Below are positions 8,633 to 17,935 of a stretch of 64,000 bases of DNA, piece after piece. The notes under the pieces are model-generated. The model ran no database searches. It had not been told where the DNA came from and was given only the letters and a program-made list of their open reading frames with translations. This DNA comes from Cellulomonas sp. JZ18 (GTDB lineage: Bacteria; Actinomycetota; Actinomycetes; Actinomycetales; Cellulomonadaceae). The first letter of the stretch is position 1. Each line of letters opens with the position of its first letter. The stretch spans positions 1,364,001 through 1,428,000 of the forward strand of contig NZ_CP045245.1 of the NCBI RefSeq assembly GCF_009720485.1. Direction: 5' to 3'. The translations under genes and the position numbers were made by a program.

Positions 8633-9865
8633 TCAGCCCTCCGCACCTGCCGCGGTGGTCGCCTGCGCCGCCGCGAGCCCGGCCTCCAGGTCCGCCCACA
8701 GGTCGTCGACGTCCTCGATGCCGACGCTCATGCGCACGAGGTCCTCGGGCACGGTCAGCGACTCCGTGGCGAACCGGCGGCGCCGCTCGAGCATCGACTC
8801 GACCCCGCCGAGGCTCGTCGCCGGCACCCACAGGCGCACCGCCGCCACGAGCGCGTCGGCGCCGGCCGTGCCGCCCACGGGACGCACGCCGAGGACGGAG
8901 CCGTACCCGTCCATCTGGGCGGTGGCACGGGCGTGCCCGGGGTCGCCGGGCAGGCTCGGGTGGCGGACCTCGACGACGGCGGGGTGCGCGGCGAGGCGGT
9001 GCGCGAGCTCGGCGGCGTTGCGCTGCGCGCGCTCGACGCGCAGCGCGAGCGTGCGCAGCCCGCGCAGCGCGAGCCACACCTCGAACGGGCCGGCGATCGC
9101 CCCGTGGGTGGTGCGGTGCGCGACCACCCGGGCGTGCAGGTCCGGGTCGTCCGTCACGACGGCGCCCAGCACGACGTCGGAGTGCCCCGCGAGGTACTTG
9201 GTGACCGAGTGCACGACGAGGTCCGCACCGAGGGCGAGCGGACGCTGCACGAGCGGCGTCGCGAACGTGTTGTCGACGGCGACGAGCGTGCCCACCTCGT
9301 GCGCGGCCGCGACGAGCGCCGCGACGTCGGCCACCTCGAGCATCGGGTTGGTCGGCGACTCCAGCCACAGCAGGGCCGCGGGCGCCACGTCGCCCCCGCC
9401 CCGCACGGCCGCCGCGACGGCCTCGGTGTCCGCGACGTCGACCAGGTCGACGGTGAGGGCGCCGCGCTCCGCGAGCTCGCGCAGCAGCACGAGCGTCACC
9501 TGGTACGCGTGCCGCGGCACGACCACCCGTCCGCCCACCGGGACGAGCGCGAGGACCGCGGCGATGGCCGCCATCCCCGAGGCGAGCACGACCGCGGGGG
9601 GACCGTCGACGGGACGTCCGGCGTCGGCGTGCCCGGCGCGCTCGAGCGCCGCGAGCGCCTCCTCGAACGGCTCCCACGTCGGGCTGCCCGAGCGTCCGTA
9701 CAGGTGCTCGCCCGCGACCGGCGCGCCCTGGGACACGAACGTCGACGACAGCACGAGGGCGGGGTTCACGGCCCCGCCGGGCGCGCGGTCGGGACGGCCG
9801 GCGCTGACGGCGAGCGTGCCGGGGGAGAGGCGGGCGGGGTGCGACGGGGTGTGCGGACGGTCCAC
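8633..9865 (-). CDS. Cystathionine gamma-synthase/lyase family PLP enzyme
   Basis: A 410-residue Cys/Met-metabolism PLP enzyme. The PLP lysine is in [30 protein letters not shown] and [14 protein letters not shown] are typical of the fold. Substrate choice (synthase, lyase or O-acylhomoserine sulfhydrylase) cannot be read from the sequence. The GTG start at 9865 is 7 bases after a minus-strand TACCCT -10 (9872-9877), so translation is probably leaderless. The longer open frame to 10078 runs into ddl and lacks family sequence. It is divergent from ddl. Confidence 0.9.
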   Translation of the reverse strand: MDRPHTPSHPARLSPGTLAVSAGRPDRAPGGAVNPALVLSSTFVSQGAPVAGEHLYGRSGSPTWEPFEEALAALERAGHADAGRPVDGPPAVVLASGMAAIAAVLALVPVGGRVVVPRHAYQVTLVLLRELAERGALTVDLVDVADTEAVAAAVRGGGDVAPAALLWLESPTNPMLEVADVAALVAAAHEVGTLVAVDNTFATPLVQRPLALGADLVVHSVTKYLAGHSDVVLGAVVTDDPDLHARVVAHRTTHGAIAGPFEVWLALRGLRTLALRVERAQRNAAELAHRLAAHPAVVEVRHPSLPGDPGHARATAQMDGYGSVLGVRPVGGTAGADALVAAVRLWVPATSLGGVESMLERRRRFATESLTVPEDLVRMSVGIEDVDDLWADLEAGLAAAQATTAAGAEG

Positions 9866-9871
9866 CCGCGC

Positions 9872-9917
9872 AGGGTAGCCCGCGCCCGGCCCCTCCCGCG
9901 CCGCGGCCCGGTAGGGT
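9872..9917. promoter_or_regulatory. Divergent promoters between the PLP enzyme and ddl
   Basis: Minus-strand TACCCT at 9872-9877 lies 7 bases from the GTG of the PLP enzyme; plus-strand TAGGGT at 9912-9917 lies 10 bases before the ddl ATG. Both imply no or very short leaders. No convincing -35 elements were found. Confidence 0.45.
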
Positions 9918-9926
9918 CGGTCGGCG

Positions 9927-11093
9927 ATGGACGCCACGAACTCCCCCCGCACCGACGCCACGGCCCCCGGCCACCCGGACGCGGGCGGAGGTCGACCCCG
10001 CGTGATGGTCCTGTTCGGCGGCCGCTCCGGCGAGCACGCGATCTCCTGCGCGACCGCCGGGGGCGTGCTGCGCGCCATCGACCGCGACCGCTACGACGTG
10101 GTCGCCGTCGGTATCACGCGCGCCGGCCAGTGGGTGCTGGCCGACGACGACCCCACCCGCTGGGCGATCACGGAGGGGCGGCTGCCCGAGGTCGAGGACA
10201 CGGCGACCCGTGTGCTGCTGCCGCAGGGCACGGTCGAGCGGGACGTGCAGGTGGTCGAGGACGGCCGCCTGGCGCGCTCGCTCGGTGCCGTCGACGTGGT
10301 GTTCCCGCTGCTGCACGGCCCGTTCGGGGAGGACGGGACGCTGCAGGGCCTGCTCGAGCTCGCCGACGTGCGCTACGTCGGCTCCGGCGTCCTCGCCTCG
10401 GCGGTCGGCATGGACAAGCACATGATGAAGCTCGTGCTGGCCGGCTCGGGCCTGCGCGTGGGGCCGTTCCGGGTGCTGCCCGGCGGCGCGCCCGCCGACG
10501 CGGCGACCCTCGACGGGTTCGTGGCCGACCTGGGCCTGCCGCTCTTCGTCAAGCCGGCCCGCGCGGGCTCGAGCCTCGGCATCTCCCGCGTCGACCACCG
10601 GGACCAGCTGGTGGCGGCCGTCGCCGAGGCGCGCCGGCACGACCCCAAGGTGGTCGTCGAGGCCGCGCTCACGGGCCGCGAGGTCGAGTGCGGCGTGCTC
10701 GGCGGCCGGGACGGGGCACCGGCGCGCGCGTCCCTGCCCGGCGAGATCGTCGTCACCGACGCCCGCCACACGTTCTACGACTTCGAGGCCAAGTACCTGG
10801 ACGAGGCGGGCGTGACGCTCTCCTGCCCGGCCGACCTGCCCGACGACGTCACGGCGCGGGTCCGCGAGGCGGCGGTCCGCGCCTTCGAGGCGGTCGGCTG
10901 CGAGGGCCTCGCCCGTGTCGACGTGTTCGTCACGCCCGACGACGAGGTCGTCGTCAACGAGATCAACACGATGCCCGGCTTCACGCCGTACTCCATGTAC
11001 CCGCGGATGTGGGAGGCGACGGGCATGTCGTACCCCGAGCTCGTCGACGAGCTCGTCGGCCTGGCGCTCGCACGCCCGACCGGTCTGCGCTGA
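9927..11093 (+). CDS. ddl: D-alanine--D-alanine ligase
   Basis: A 388-residue ATP-grasp enzyme making D-Ala-D-Ala for peptidoglycan. VLFGGRSGEHAISCATA at the N-terminus, LLHGPFGEDGTLQGLLEL, FVKPARAGSSLGISRV and the C-terminal metal site VVNEINTMPGFTPYSMYP are all in place. The end ligand segment MYPRMW is typical of D-Ala-D-Ala rather than D-Ala-D-lactate enzymes, though specificity was not tested. ddl followed by a DUF3515 gene and thiL is a conserved actinobacterial order. Confidence 0.97.
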   Translation: MDATNSPRTDATAPGHPDAGGGRPRVMVLFGGRSGEHAISCATAGGVLRAIDRDRYDVVAVGITRAGQWVLADDDPTRWAITEGRLPEVEDTATRVLLPQGTVERDVQVVEDGRLARSLGAVDVVFPLLHGPFGEDGTLQGLLELADVRYVGSGVLASAVGMDKHMMKLVLAGSGLRVGPFRVLPGGAPADAATLDGFVADLGLPLFVKPARAGSSLGISRVDHRDQLVAAVAEARRHDPKVVVEAALTGREVECGVLGGRDGAPARASLPGEIVVTDARHTFYDFEAKYLDEAGVTLSCPADLPDDVTARVREAAVRAFEAVGCEGLARVDVFVTPDDEVVVNEINTMPGFTPYSMYPRMWEATGMSYPELVDELVGLALARPTGLR

Positions 11094-11135
11094 CCCCGCA
11101 CCTCCGCCGGCGCCCGCCCGTGCGGCGCCGCCGCG

Positions 11136-11603
11136 TCACAGGCAGGAGCGGTCCTGCCGGGTCAGCGCGACGGCCGGCCCCAGCAGGTCGACGAACGACG
11201 TCGAGCTGAACTCGGTGACCTCCTCGGGGACGAGGACCTCCACCGCGGGCACGCGGCCGTAGGTGGTGAAGCGCCAGTCGCCGGACTCCTCCACGACGAC
11301 CCAGTCGATGGTCGGTCCGTTCGGTGTGCTCACCGACTGGCACCGGTCCGTCGTCGGGCCGAGCGGCTCCACCCCGCACCGCAGCACGACCGCGGCGTCC
11401 GGGCGGCCCCACGCGGTCGTCGCCTGCGCGTCCGTGTCGAGGCGCGGCAGGTCCTGCGACAGCTGGGCGGGCAGCGCGAGCACCACGGACGCGCAGACCG
11501 GGTCGGTCGCGTGCGGGGCGACGTCCACGGCGACGACCGGGGCGCAGGCCGTCAGGGTCAGGAGCGCCGCGGCGACGACGGGCAGGGCACGGCGGGCGGG
11601 CAC
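11136..11603 (-). CDS. DUF3515 family lipoprotein
   Basis: A 155-residue exported protein with a lipoprotein signal peptide: basic start, hydrophobic stretch, and lipobox LTAC at about residues 17-20. The mature part contains four further cysteines (near CASVVLAL, LRCGVEP, DRCQSVS and RSCL), probably two disulfides. Recognised as DUF3515 by content and by its position between ddl and thiL; function unknown. The GTG start at 11603 lies 7 bases after minus-strand TACGGT (11610-11615), a leaderless arrangement. Confidence 0.85.
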   Translation of the reverse strand: MPARRALPVVAAALLTLTACAPVVAVDVAPHATDPVCASVVLALPAQLSQDLPRLDTDAQATTAWGRPDAAVVLRCGVEPLGPTTDRCQSVSTPNGPTIDWVVVEESGDWRFTTYGRVPAVEVLVPEEVTEFSSTSFVDLLGPAVALTRQDRSCL

Positions 11604-11668
11604 GTGACCACCGTACCCGCCGCGGCGTCGCCGTCCGGGCGCGGCTGCGAGGCCGCCGCGGGAGCGTC

Positions 11669-11674
11669 TAGCGT
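11669..11674 (+). promoter_or_regulatory. -10 of a leaderless thiL promoter
   Basis: TAGCGT ends exactly 7 bases before the GTG at 11681. This supports 11681 rather than the GTG at 11675 as the thiL start. No clear -35. Confidence 0.45.
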
Positions 11675-11680
11675 GTGCGG

Positions 11681-12658
11681 GTGCCCGCCGAGAGTCCCCG
11701 CGTCCGTGACCTCGCCGAGCAGGACCTGCTCGACCGGATCTTCCCCCACCTTCCCGTCGGGTCGCGCACGCTCGTCCCGCCGGGGGACGACGCGGCGGTC
11801 GTGGCCGCAGCTGACGGCCGGGTCGTGATCACGTGCGACGTGCTGGTCGAGGACGTCCACTTCCGCCGCGCGTGGTCGACGGGGACCGCGGTGGGCCGCC
11901 GTGCCGCGATGCAGAACCTCGCCGACGTCGCCGCGATGGGGGCTCGGCCGACGGCGCTGGTGGTGGGTCTCGTCGTGCCCGGTGACACGCCCGTCAGCTG
12001 GGTGGAGGGTCTCGCGCAGGGTCTCGGCGACGCGTGCCGTCCCCTGGACGTCGGCGTGGTGGGGGGCGACCTCTCGTCGGGGCCGGTCCTCGTGGTGTCG
12101 GTGACCGCGCACGGGGACCTCGAGGGGCGTCCGCCGGTGCGACGGACGGGCACGCGCCCGGGCGACGTGCTCGCGCTCGCCGGCCGCTGCGGGTGGTCCG
12201 GCGCCGGCTGGGCCCTGCTCGCCGCCGGCCGCGAGGACGTCGACGCCGACCTCGTCGAGGCCTACCGGGTGCCGGAGCCGCCGGTGGCCGCGGGTCCGGC
12301 GGCCGCGCGGGCGGGTGCGACGGCCATGCTCGACGTGTCCGACGGGCTGCTGCGCGACGGGCGGCGGATGGCGCGCGCGAGCGGCGTCACGCTCGCGCTC
12401 GACGCGCCCGCGCGGGTCCTCGCGGACGACGTCCGGCGGCTGCGTCCGGCCGCGGAGGCGCTGGGCGTCGCCGTCGAGGACTGGCTGCTCGCCGGCGGTG
12501 AGGACCACGGCCTGCTCGCGACGTTCCCGCCGGACGTCGCGCTGCCGCCCGGGTTCCGCCCCGTCGGGTCCGTGCGTGAGCGCGGCGACGAGCTCGTGCT
12601 CGTCGACGGAGCGCCGCCCCGGCCGGGTTCGGTCGGCTGGGACCACTTCGGCGCCTGA
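11681..12658 (+). CDS. thiL: Thiamine-monophosphate kinase
   Basis: A 325-residue enzyme phosphorylating thiamine monophosphate to thiamine pyrophosphate. The fold is that of the PurM/ThiL family: GDDAAVV near residue 33, ITCDVLVEDVHFRR, QNLADVAAMGARPTALVVGL, GGDLSSGPVLVVSVTAHG and a C-terminal GGEDHGLLATF. The start at 11681 is chosen from the -10 geometry; a start at 11675 adds two residues. It diverges from the DUF3515 gene. Confidence 0.95.
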   Translation: MPAESPRVRDLAEQDLLDRIFPHLPVGSRTLVPPGDDAAVVAAADGRVVITCDVLVEDVHFRRAWSTGTAVGRRAAMQNLADVAAMGARPTALVVGLVVPGDTPVSWVEGLAQGLGDACRPLDVGVVGGDLSSGPVLVVSVTAHGDLEGRPPVRRTGTRPGDVLALAGRCGWSGAGWALLAAGREDVDADLVEAYRVPEPPVAAGPAAARAGATAMLDVSDGLLRDGRRMARASGVTLALDAPARVLADDVRRLRPAAEALGVAVEDWLLAGGEDHGLLATFPPDVALPPGFRPVGSVRERGDELVLVDGAPPRPGSVGWDHFGA

Positions 12659-12683
12659 CGCGGGCCGTGCGGTCCGCCGGTGC

Positions 12684-13208
12684 TCAGCCCCGTCGGTAGC
12701 GGATCTCGAGCAGCTGCGCGCCGCCCACGTCGTCGAGCCGCTCGACGCCGTCGGGCTGGAAGCCGTGGCGGCGGTAGAAGTGCCGCGCACGTTCGTTCGC
12801 GGCGAGCACCCACAGCGTGAGCGGGGTCTGCTCGCCGACCTCGGCGACGACGCTGCGGATCAGCTCGCGCGCCACGCCCTGTCCCCACGTCCCGGGGTCG
12901 AGGTAGAGGGAGTAGATCTCGCGTTCGCCGCGGCGTGCGTCCTCGTCCCGGGACGGTCCGTACGAGGCGAACCCGAGCAGCCGGTCGCCCGCGTGCGCCA
13001 CGAGCGTGTGCACGCGGTCCTCCGGGCCGGCCGCGAGCAGCTCACGCCAGCGGTGGGCGCGCTGCTGCGGGTCGAGCGAGCTCAGGTACTCGTCGGGCAC
13101 GATGCCCGCGTACGCCTCCTGCCAGGACCGCACGTGCACGTCGGCTATGTCGGGGGCGTCGTCGGGCGTGGCGGGGCGGATGGTGACCTCGTCGATGGGC
13201 TCGACCAT
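12684..13208 (-). CDS. GNAT-family N-acetyltransferase
   Basis: A 174-residue single-domain GNAT protein. TIRPATPDDAPDIADVHVRSW is the usual opening and YLDPGTWGQGVARELI is the acetyl-CoA binding motif A (the G-x-G/A position is GQGVA). The substrate is unknown. The ATG at 13208 is preceded, 7 bases away, by a CACCCT hexamer on the minus strand. The gene is convergent with thiL and lies beyond the terminator of rpmB. Confidence 0.85.
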   Translation of the reverse strand: MVEPIDEVTIRPATPDDAPDIADVHVRSWQEAYAGIVPDEYLSSLDPQQRAHRWRELLAAGPEDRVHTLVAHAGDRLLGFASYGPSRDEDARRGEREIYSLYLDPGTWGQGVARELIRSVVAEVGEQTPLTLWVLAANERARHFYRRHGFQPDGVERLDDVGGAQLLEIRYRRG

Positions 13209-13268
13209 GAGGTCAGGGTGCCACACGGCCCGAGGGGGCACGAGGCATACCGCCCGTTCCGGGCGCAG

Positions 13269-13306
13269 CACGAGGGCCCGCGAGCAGCTGCTCGCGGGCC
13301 CTCGTG
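13269..13306 (-). terminator. Perfect 38-bp palindrome, rpmB terminator
   Basis: Two 19-base arms (13269-13287 and 13288-13306) are exact complements without a spacer, so the hairpin has a minimal loop. It lies 46 bases after the rpmB stop on the minus strand. Being symmetric it could also stop transcription from the other side. Confidence 0.8.
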
Positions 13307-13351
13307 AGGTTCCTGCGTCGCGGACGCCCGACGGCGCCGCGGGGGTGCGTC

Positions 13352-13543
13352 TCAGACGGCGCGCTGGACCTTGCCGGCCTTGAGGCACGAGGTGCACACG
13401 TTGAGGCGCTTCGGGGTCCCCGCCACGACGACGCGCACCCGCTGGATGTTCGGGTTCCAGCGGCGCTTCGTGCGCACGTGCGAGTGCGAGATGCTGTGCC
13501 CGAAGCTCGGGCCCTTGGCGCAGACGTCGCAGTTGGCAGCCAC
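13352..13543 (-). CDS. rpmB: 50S ribosomal protein L28
   Basis: A 63-residue ribosomal protein with typical ANCDVCAKGPSFGHSISHSH, RTKRRWNPNIQRVRV and TPKRLNVCTSCLKAGKV. The two Cys pairs (CDVC and CTSC) are retained, as in the zinc-binding form. The GTG start is preceded by AGGAG. It is transcribed alone from a promoter about 160 bases upstream. Confidence 0.97.
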   Translation of the reverse strand: MAANCDVCAKGPSFGHSISHSHVRTKRRWNPNIQRVRVVVAGTPKRLNVCTSCLKAGKVQRAV

Positions 13544-13867
13544 GGTCTTCTCCTGGTTCTGGTCTGTCCCGGACCGGCGCGCGGCCCGGTTCGTGCACGA
13601 CCCGCGCACACGGCCTCGGCCGGGCCCGTCACCCGCAGGTGACCGGCCTCGACCGCACGACGGTGCGTCGGGAAGTCGGTGGGGATGCCGGACGGGGTCC
13701 GGGCAACCGGACAAGGCTAGCCCATCGACGGGGTGGCGCCCAAATGTGGGCGGTGTGAGGCACAGTGCTCCGGTGGTTCGCGCCGTGGACGCGACGGACC
13801 GGTGCCGTCGCGCGGCGGCACCATCGGGCGTGGGCCGGGCGGTCGGGCCGGACGACGGAGGGTGCGG
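13544..13867. other. Intergenic region between rpmB and the DAK2 gene
   Basis: 324 bases without a supported gene. It holds the minus-strand rpmB promoter (TTGGGC at 13738-13743, TAGCCT at 13714-13719, spacer 18) and hence an rpmB leader of about 160 bases. A plus-strand open frame begins at 13733 in front of the DAK2 start but lacks family character. Confidence 0.5.
13714..13743 (-). promoter_or_regulatory. rpmB promoter
   Basis: Minus-strand TTGGGC and TAGCCT with an 18-base spacer; the predicted start site near 13707 leaves a 160-base leader. Confidence 0.5.
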
Positions 13868-15544
13868 ATGGCGGTGCTGGGGGCGGACGACGCGCAGCGT
13901 GGCGCACCCGGGGCGTCGGCTGCGCCCGGTGCTCCGGGTGCGCCGGGGCGGGACGCCCTGCACGACCCCGAGGCGCTGCGCGCGTGGGCGGTCGGCGCGC
14001 GGGCCGCGTCGGCGGCCGCGCGCGAGCGGGTCGACGCGGTGAACGTCTTCCCGGTGGCCGACGCGGACACGGGCTCGAACGTCCACCTCACGCTCGCCGG
14101 CGGCGCCGACGCGGTCGCGCGGACCGGGCACGACGCCGACGCGGCCGCGGTCGCCCGCGCGCTCGCCACGGGCGCCGCCGAGGCGGCGCGCGGCAGCTCG
14201 GGCGTCATCGTGAGCCAGTGGCTCGGCGGTCTCGCCGCGGCGGTCGACGCGGGTGCGGACCTCGCGACCGCGCTCGGGCGCGCGGCGTCCGCGGCGCGTG
14301 CAGCGGTGGCGGACCCGCAGGAGGGGACGGTGCTGACGGTCGCGGGCGACGTGGCGCGGGAGGTCGCGCGTGCCACGTCGGCGGGCACCGGTCACGTCGA
14401 CGCGCTCACCGCGGCGACGGCCGCCGCACGCGCCGACCTCGGTCGGGTGAGCGCGGGGCACGAGGTGCTGCGCGCGGCCCGGGTCGTCGACGCGGGCGCC
14501 TGCGCGCTGCTGGTCCTGCTCGACGCCCTGGCCCACGCGCTGCGGACCCGGACGCCCGCGGCCGCCGCCGACCTCGACCTGTCGTGGCTGCCCGCCGACG
14601 GTCCGTCGCCCGCCGTCGCCGCGGCGCACGCGCACGGCGGCGACGGCGCCTACGAGGTGGTCCTGCAGGTCGTGCCCGGGCCCGGCGGGACGGACGCGCC
14701 GTCCGCGGACGCGGACGCCCTCGCGCAGGCGCTGGGCGGCGTCGGCGACGCGGTCGCGGTCGCCGCGGTGGGCGGGCGCCTGCACGCGCACGTGCACACC
14801 GACGACCCGGCGGCCGCCCTCGCCCTCGTGCCGGCACCGCAGCGGGCGCAGGTGGTCGTGCGGACGGTGGACGCGCGCGGTGACGACGGCGCGGCGCTGG
14901 TCGTGCTCACGCCGTCGCCCGGCCTGGCCGCGTGGTACGCGACCGCCGGGGCGGTGACCCTCGTGGCCGAGCCGGGCACCGTGGTCACGCCCGCGCACGT
15001 GGACCGCGCGGTCACGGACGCGGGGGAGGGGCCGGTGCTCGTGCTCGACGCCGCGGCCGCGCTGCCGGCCACAGTGCCGGCCACTCTGCCGGCCACGGTG
15101 CCGGCCACGGTGCCCGGACCGGTCCCGCCGGACGGCGCTCCCGGGGACGCGACGCGCCGCCTCGTCGTGCTGCCCGTACCGTCCGACGGCCCCGCGGTCG
15201 TGGCGTGCCTCGCGGTGCTGGCCGAGCCCGAGGCGGGCGCCCGCGCCGCACGGGCCGTGCTCCACCGGCTGCGCGAGGCGCGGCTGCCGGCGGACCCCGC
15301 CGCCACGGACCCGCCCGGGTCCGGCGACGCCGGAGGCGCCCCGCACACCGCCGTCGAGGCCGCGGTGGCCGCGCTCGTCCTCGACGCTCCCGAGGCGCAG
15401 TCCGTGACCCTCGTGCACGGCGCCGGCGCGCCGCCGGCGGCGGTGGACGCCACGGCCGCCGCCGTGCGCGCGGCGCACCCCGAGCAGGAGGTCGTCGTCG
15501 TCGGGCCCGCCGCGCAGGCGGGCTGGTGGGTCGGGGTGGACTGA
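13868..15544 (+). CDS. DAK2-domain protein (YloV/FakA-like kinase)
   Basis: A 558-residue protein related to the fatty-acid kinase FakA and dihydroxyacetone-kinase L domains. The metal/nucleotide motif NVFPVADADTGSN (Asp at alternate positions) and ARGSSGVIVSQWLGG are characteristic; a later Ala-rich part matches the DegV-like C-terminal half of YloV proteins. In Firmicutes FakA phosphorylates FakB-bound fatty acids; no FakB is seen here, so the substrate is open. The ATG at 13868 is chosen because homologous sequence begins just after. Near residue 400 lies a perfect 12-base repeat coding for Pro-Ala-Thr-Val/Leu. recG follows after 55 bases, a conserved order. Confidence 0.85.
   Translation: MAVLGADDAQRGAPGASAAPGAPGAPGRDALHDPEALRAWAVGARAASAAARERVDAVNVFPVADADTGSNVHLTLAGGADAVARTGHDADAAAVARALATGAAEAARGSSGVIVSQWLGGLAAAVDAGADLATALGRAASAARAAVADPQEGTVLTVAGDVAREVARATSAGTGHVDALTAATAAARADLGRVSAGHEVLRAARVVDAGACALLVLLDALAHALRTRTPAAAADLDLSWLPADGPSPAVAAAHAHGGDGAYEVVLQVVPGPGGTDAPSADADALAQALGGVGDAVAVAAVGGRLHAHVHTDDPAAALALVPAPQRAQVVVRTVDARGDDGAALVVLTPSPGLAAWYATAGAVTLVAEPGTVVTPAHVDRAVTDAGEGPVLVLDAAAALPATVPATLPATVPATVPGPVPPDGAPGDATRRLVVLPVPSDGPAVVACLAVLAEPEAGARAARAVLHRLREARLPADPAATDPPGSGDAGGAPHTAVEAAVAALVLDAPEAQSVTLVHGAGAPPAAVDATAAAVRAAHPEQEVVVVGPAAQAGWWVGVD
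15064..15111 (+). repeat. Four 12-bp tandem repeats inside the DAK2 gene
   Basis: Four units of GCCGGCCAC plus a variable triplet encode P-A-T-V/L repeats, making a linker of variable length in the C-terminal half. The repeat keeps the frame. Confidence 0.8.
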
Positions 15545-15599
15545 CGGTCGTGCGCACCGGGGACGCAGGAGCACGGACGGGACGAGAGGTGGGACGCGG

Positions 15600-17861
15600 A
15601 TGCTGACGACGGACCCCCTCGCGGTGCCGCTCGCGCGGGCGACGAACCCGCGCACGGGCAAGGCGCTCGCGAAGCTGGGCCTGGAGACGACGGCGGACCT
15701 GCTGCGGCACTACCCCCGGCGGTACGCGGAGCCCGGGACGCTGACCGACGTCTCGCGGCTCGCGGTGGGCGAGCACGTCACGGTCGTGGCGGAGGTGGTG
15801 CGCACGTCGCTACGGACCACGTCGCAGGGCAAGGGGCTGCTCCAGTCGACGATCACCGACGGCACGAGCCGCCTCGAGCTGACGTTCTTCGCCACGCACC
15901 GGCGCAAGCTCGAGTGGCGCGAGGCGCAGCTGCGCGCGGGGCGCCGCGGGCTGTTCACGGGTGTCGTGTCCCTCTACCGCCGGACGCTGCAGCTCATGCA
16001 CCCCGAGTGCCGCCTCTTCGGCAGCGAGGACGACGCGCACGACGAGGAGGAGGCGCTGCTCGACGCCAGCCGTCCGGTCCCGGTGTACCCCGCCCTCGCG
16101 GGCTTCGAGTCGTGGAAGGTGGGCCAGGCCGTGCGCACGGTGCTCGACCCGCTGCGCGAGGAGGACGTGCCCGACCCGGTCCCGGCGGACCTGCGGACCG
16201 CGCACGGGCTGCCCACCCTCCTCGAGGCGCTGCGCCTGGTGCACCTGCCCGCCGACGAGCACGACTGGCGGCGGGGACGCGACCGGCTGCGCTACGAGGA
16301 GGCGCTGGTGCTGCAGGCCGAGCTCGCGCGCCGGCGCGCCCGCGTCGCGCGGGAGGAGGCCGTGGCGCGGCCGCGGCGGAGCGGCGGGCTGCTCGACGCG
16401 TTCGACGCCCGGTTGCCGTTCACGCTGACGGCGGGGCAGCGGGCGGTCGGGGAGGAGATCGCCGCGGAGCTCGCCGCGCCCCGTCCGATGCAGCGGCTGC
16501 TGCAGGGCGAGGTCGGGTCCGGCAAGACGGTGGTCGCGCTGCGCGCGATGTTGCAGGTGGTCGACGCGGGCGGGCAGGCGGCGCTGCTCGCCCCGACCGA
16601 GGTGCTGGCCGCGCAGCACGCCCGGACGCTGCGCGCCCTGCTCGGCGACCTCGCGGAGGACGGGTTCCTCGGCGGGGCCGAGCAGGCGACGCGAGTGGCG
16701 CTGCTCACGGGTTCGCTGCCCGCCGCGGCGCGGCGCGAGGCGCTGCTCGACGCGGCCAGCGGGCGCGCGGGCATCGTCGTGGGCACGCACGCGCTGCTGT
16801 CCGAGACGGTGCAGCTCGCGGACCTCGGCCTCGTCGTCGTCGACGAGCAGCACCGGTTCGGCGTCGAGCAGCGCGACGCGCTGCGCGCGAAGGCCGCGCG
16901 CACCCCGCACACGCTGGTCATGACCGCGACGCCGATCCCGCGCACGGTCGCCATGACGGTGTTCGGCGACCTCGAGACGTCGGTGCTGGACCAGGTGCCG
17001 GCCGGGCGGCAGGGCATCACCACGCACACGGTCCCGGCGGACAACCCCCGCTGGACCGACCGCACGTGGCAGCGCGTGCGCGAGGAGGTCGACCGCGGCG
17101 GGCGCGCCTACGTCGTCTGCCCGCGCATCGACGCCGACGACGCCCCCGACGGCGACGCGGCGGGCACCGGCGCCGGTGACGACGAGGGCGCCGACCTGCT
17201 CGCCGTCGCGGTCGACACCGTCGGCGCGCAGGCCCCGCCGCGCCGGCCGCTGCGCGCGGTGACCGAGGTCGCCGAGCAGCTGCGCGCCCGGCCGGACCTG
17301 GCGGGGGTGGGCGTCGGGATCCTGCACGGGCGCCTGAGCCCCGAGGAGAAGGACCGCGCGTTCGCGGCGTTCGCGTCGGGCGCGGCACCCGTCCTCGTGT
17401 CGACGACGGTCGTCGAGGTCGGTGTCGACGTGCCGGAGGCGACCGTGATGGTCGTGCTCGACGCGGACCGCTTCGGGCTGTCGCAGCTGCACCAGCTGCG
17501 TGGACGCGTGGGGCGTGGCACGCGACCGGGGCTGTGCCTGCTCGTGAGCGCCGCCGAGCCCGGCACCGACGCCCACACGCGCCTGGAGACCCTCGCGAGC
17601 ACGACCGACGGCTTCCGCCTCGCGGCGCTCGACCTCGAGCTGCGGCACGAGGGCGACGTGCTCGGCGCCGCGCAGCACGGGCGCGGCAGCTCGCTGCGGC
17701 TGCTGCGCGTGACGCGCGACGCGGACGTCATCGACCGGGCCCGGGCGGACGCCCGTGCGCTCGTCGAGCAGGACGGCGACCTGAGCGCGTGGCCCGCGCT
17801 CGTCGCGGCGATCGAGGAGCAGCTGGCGGGGGAGCGCGAGGAGTACCTCGACCGGACGTGA
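15600..17861 (+). CDS. recG: ATP-dependent DNA helicase RecG
   Basis: A 753-residue superfamily 2 helicase that remodels stalled forks and Holliday junctions. An N-terminal wedge/OB domain (about residues 1-250) precedes helicase motifs: LQGEVGSGKTVVALRAML (Walker A), VVDEQHRFGVEQR (a DEQH box), MTATPIPRTVAMTVFGD and the C-terminal QLHQLRGRVGRG. A low-complexity Gly/Asp insert lies near residues 515-545, in a region of variable length. The ATG at 15600 follows GAGAGGTGGGA. Confidence 0.97.
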   Translation: MLTTDPLAVPLARATNPRTGKALAKLGLETTADLLRHYPRRYAEPGTLTDVSRLAVGEHVTVVAEVVRTSLRTTSQGKGLLQSTITDGTSRLELTFFATHRRKLEWREAQLRAGRRGLFTGVVSLYRRTLQLMHPECRLFGSEDDAHDEEEALLDASRPVPVYPALAGFESWKVGQAVRTVLDPLREEDVPDPVPADLRTAHGLPTLLEALRLVHLPADEHDWRRGRDRLRYEEALVLQAELARRRARVAREEAVARPRRSGGLLDAFDARLPFTLTAGQRAVGEEIAAELAAPRPMQRLLQGEVGSGKTVVALRAMLQVVDAGGQAALLAPTEVLAAQHARTLRALLGDLAEDGFLGGAEQATRVALLTGSLPAAARREALLDAASGRAGIVVGTHALLSETVQLADLGLVVVDEQHRFGVEQRDALRAKAARTPHTLVMTATPIPRTVAMTVFGDLETSVLDQVPAGRQGITTHTVPADNPRWTDRTWQRVREEVDRGGRAYVVCPRIDADDAPDGDAAGTGAGDDEGADLLAVAVDTVGAQAPPRRPLRAVTEVAEQLRARPDLAGVGVGILHGRLSPEEKDRAFAAFASGAAPVLVSTTVVEVGVDVPEATVMVVLDADRFGLSQLHQLRGRVGRGTRPGLCLLVSAAEPGTDAHTRLETLASTTDGFRLAALDLELRHEGDVLGAAQHGRGSSLRLLRVTRDADVIDRARADARALVEQDGDLSAWPALVAAIEEQLAGEREEYLDRT

Positions 17862-17922
17862 CCCGGCTCGGCGCGGCCCGGCGCGGGCACCGGGACGGCA
17901 CGGGCGCGCTCGCGGGCCCAAC

Positions 17923-17928
17923 TACCCT
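17923..17928 (+). promoter_or_regulatory. -10 of the ABC ATPase gene
   Basis: TACCCT ends 8 bases before the ATG at 17936, compatible with a leader of about one base. No ribosome binding site is present. Confidence 0.45.
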
Positions 17929-17935
17929 GACCCGC

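Noticed and set aside
5797..9204. A genuine 785-residue acyltransferase fusion
   Set aside because: Everything after about residue 240 is out-of-frame gpsA; a missing base is the simpler explanation.
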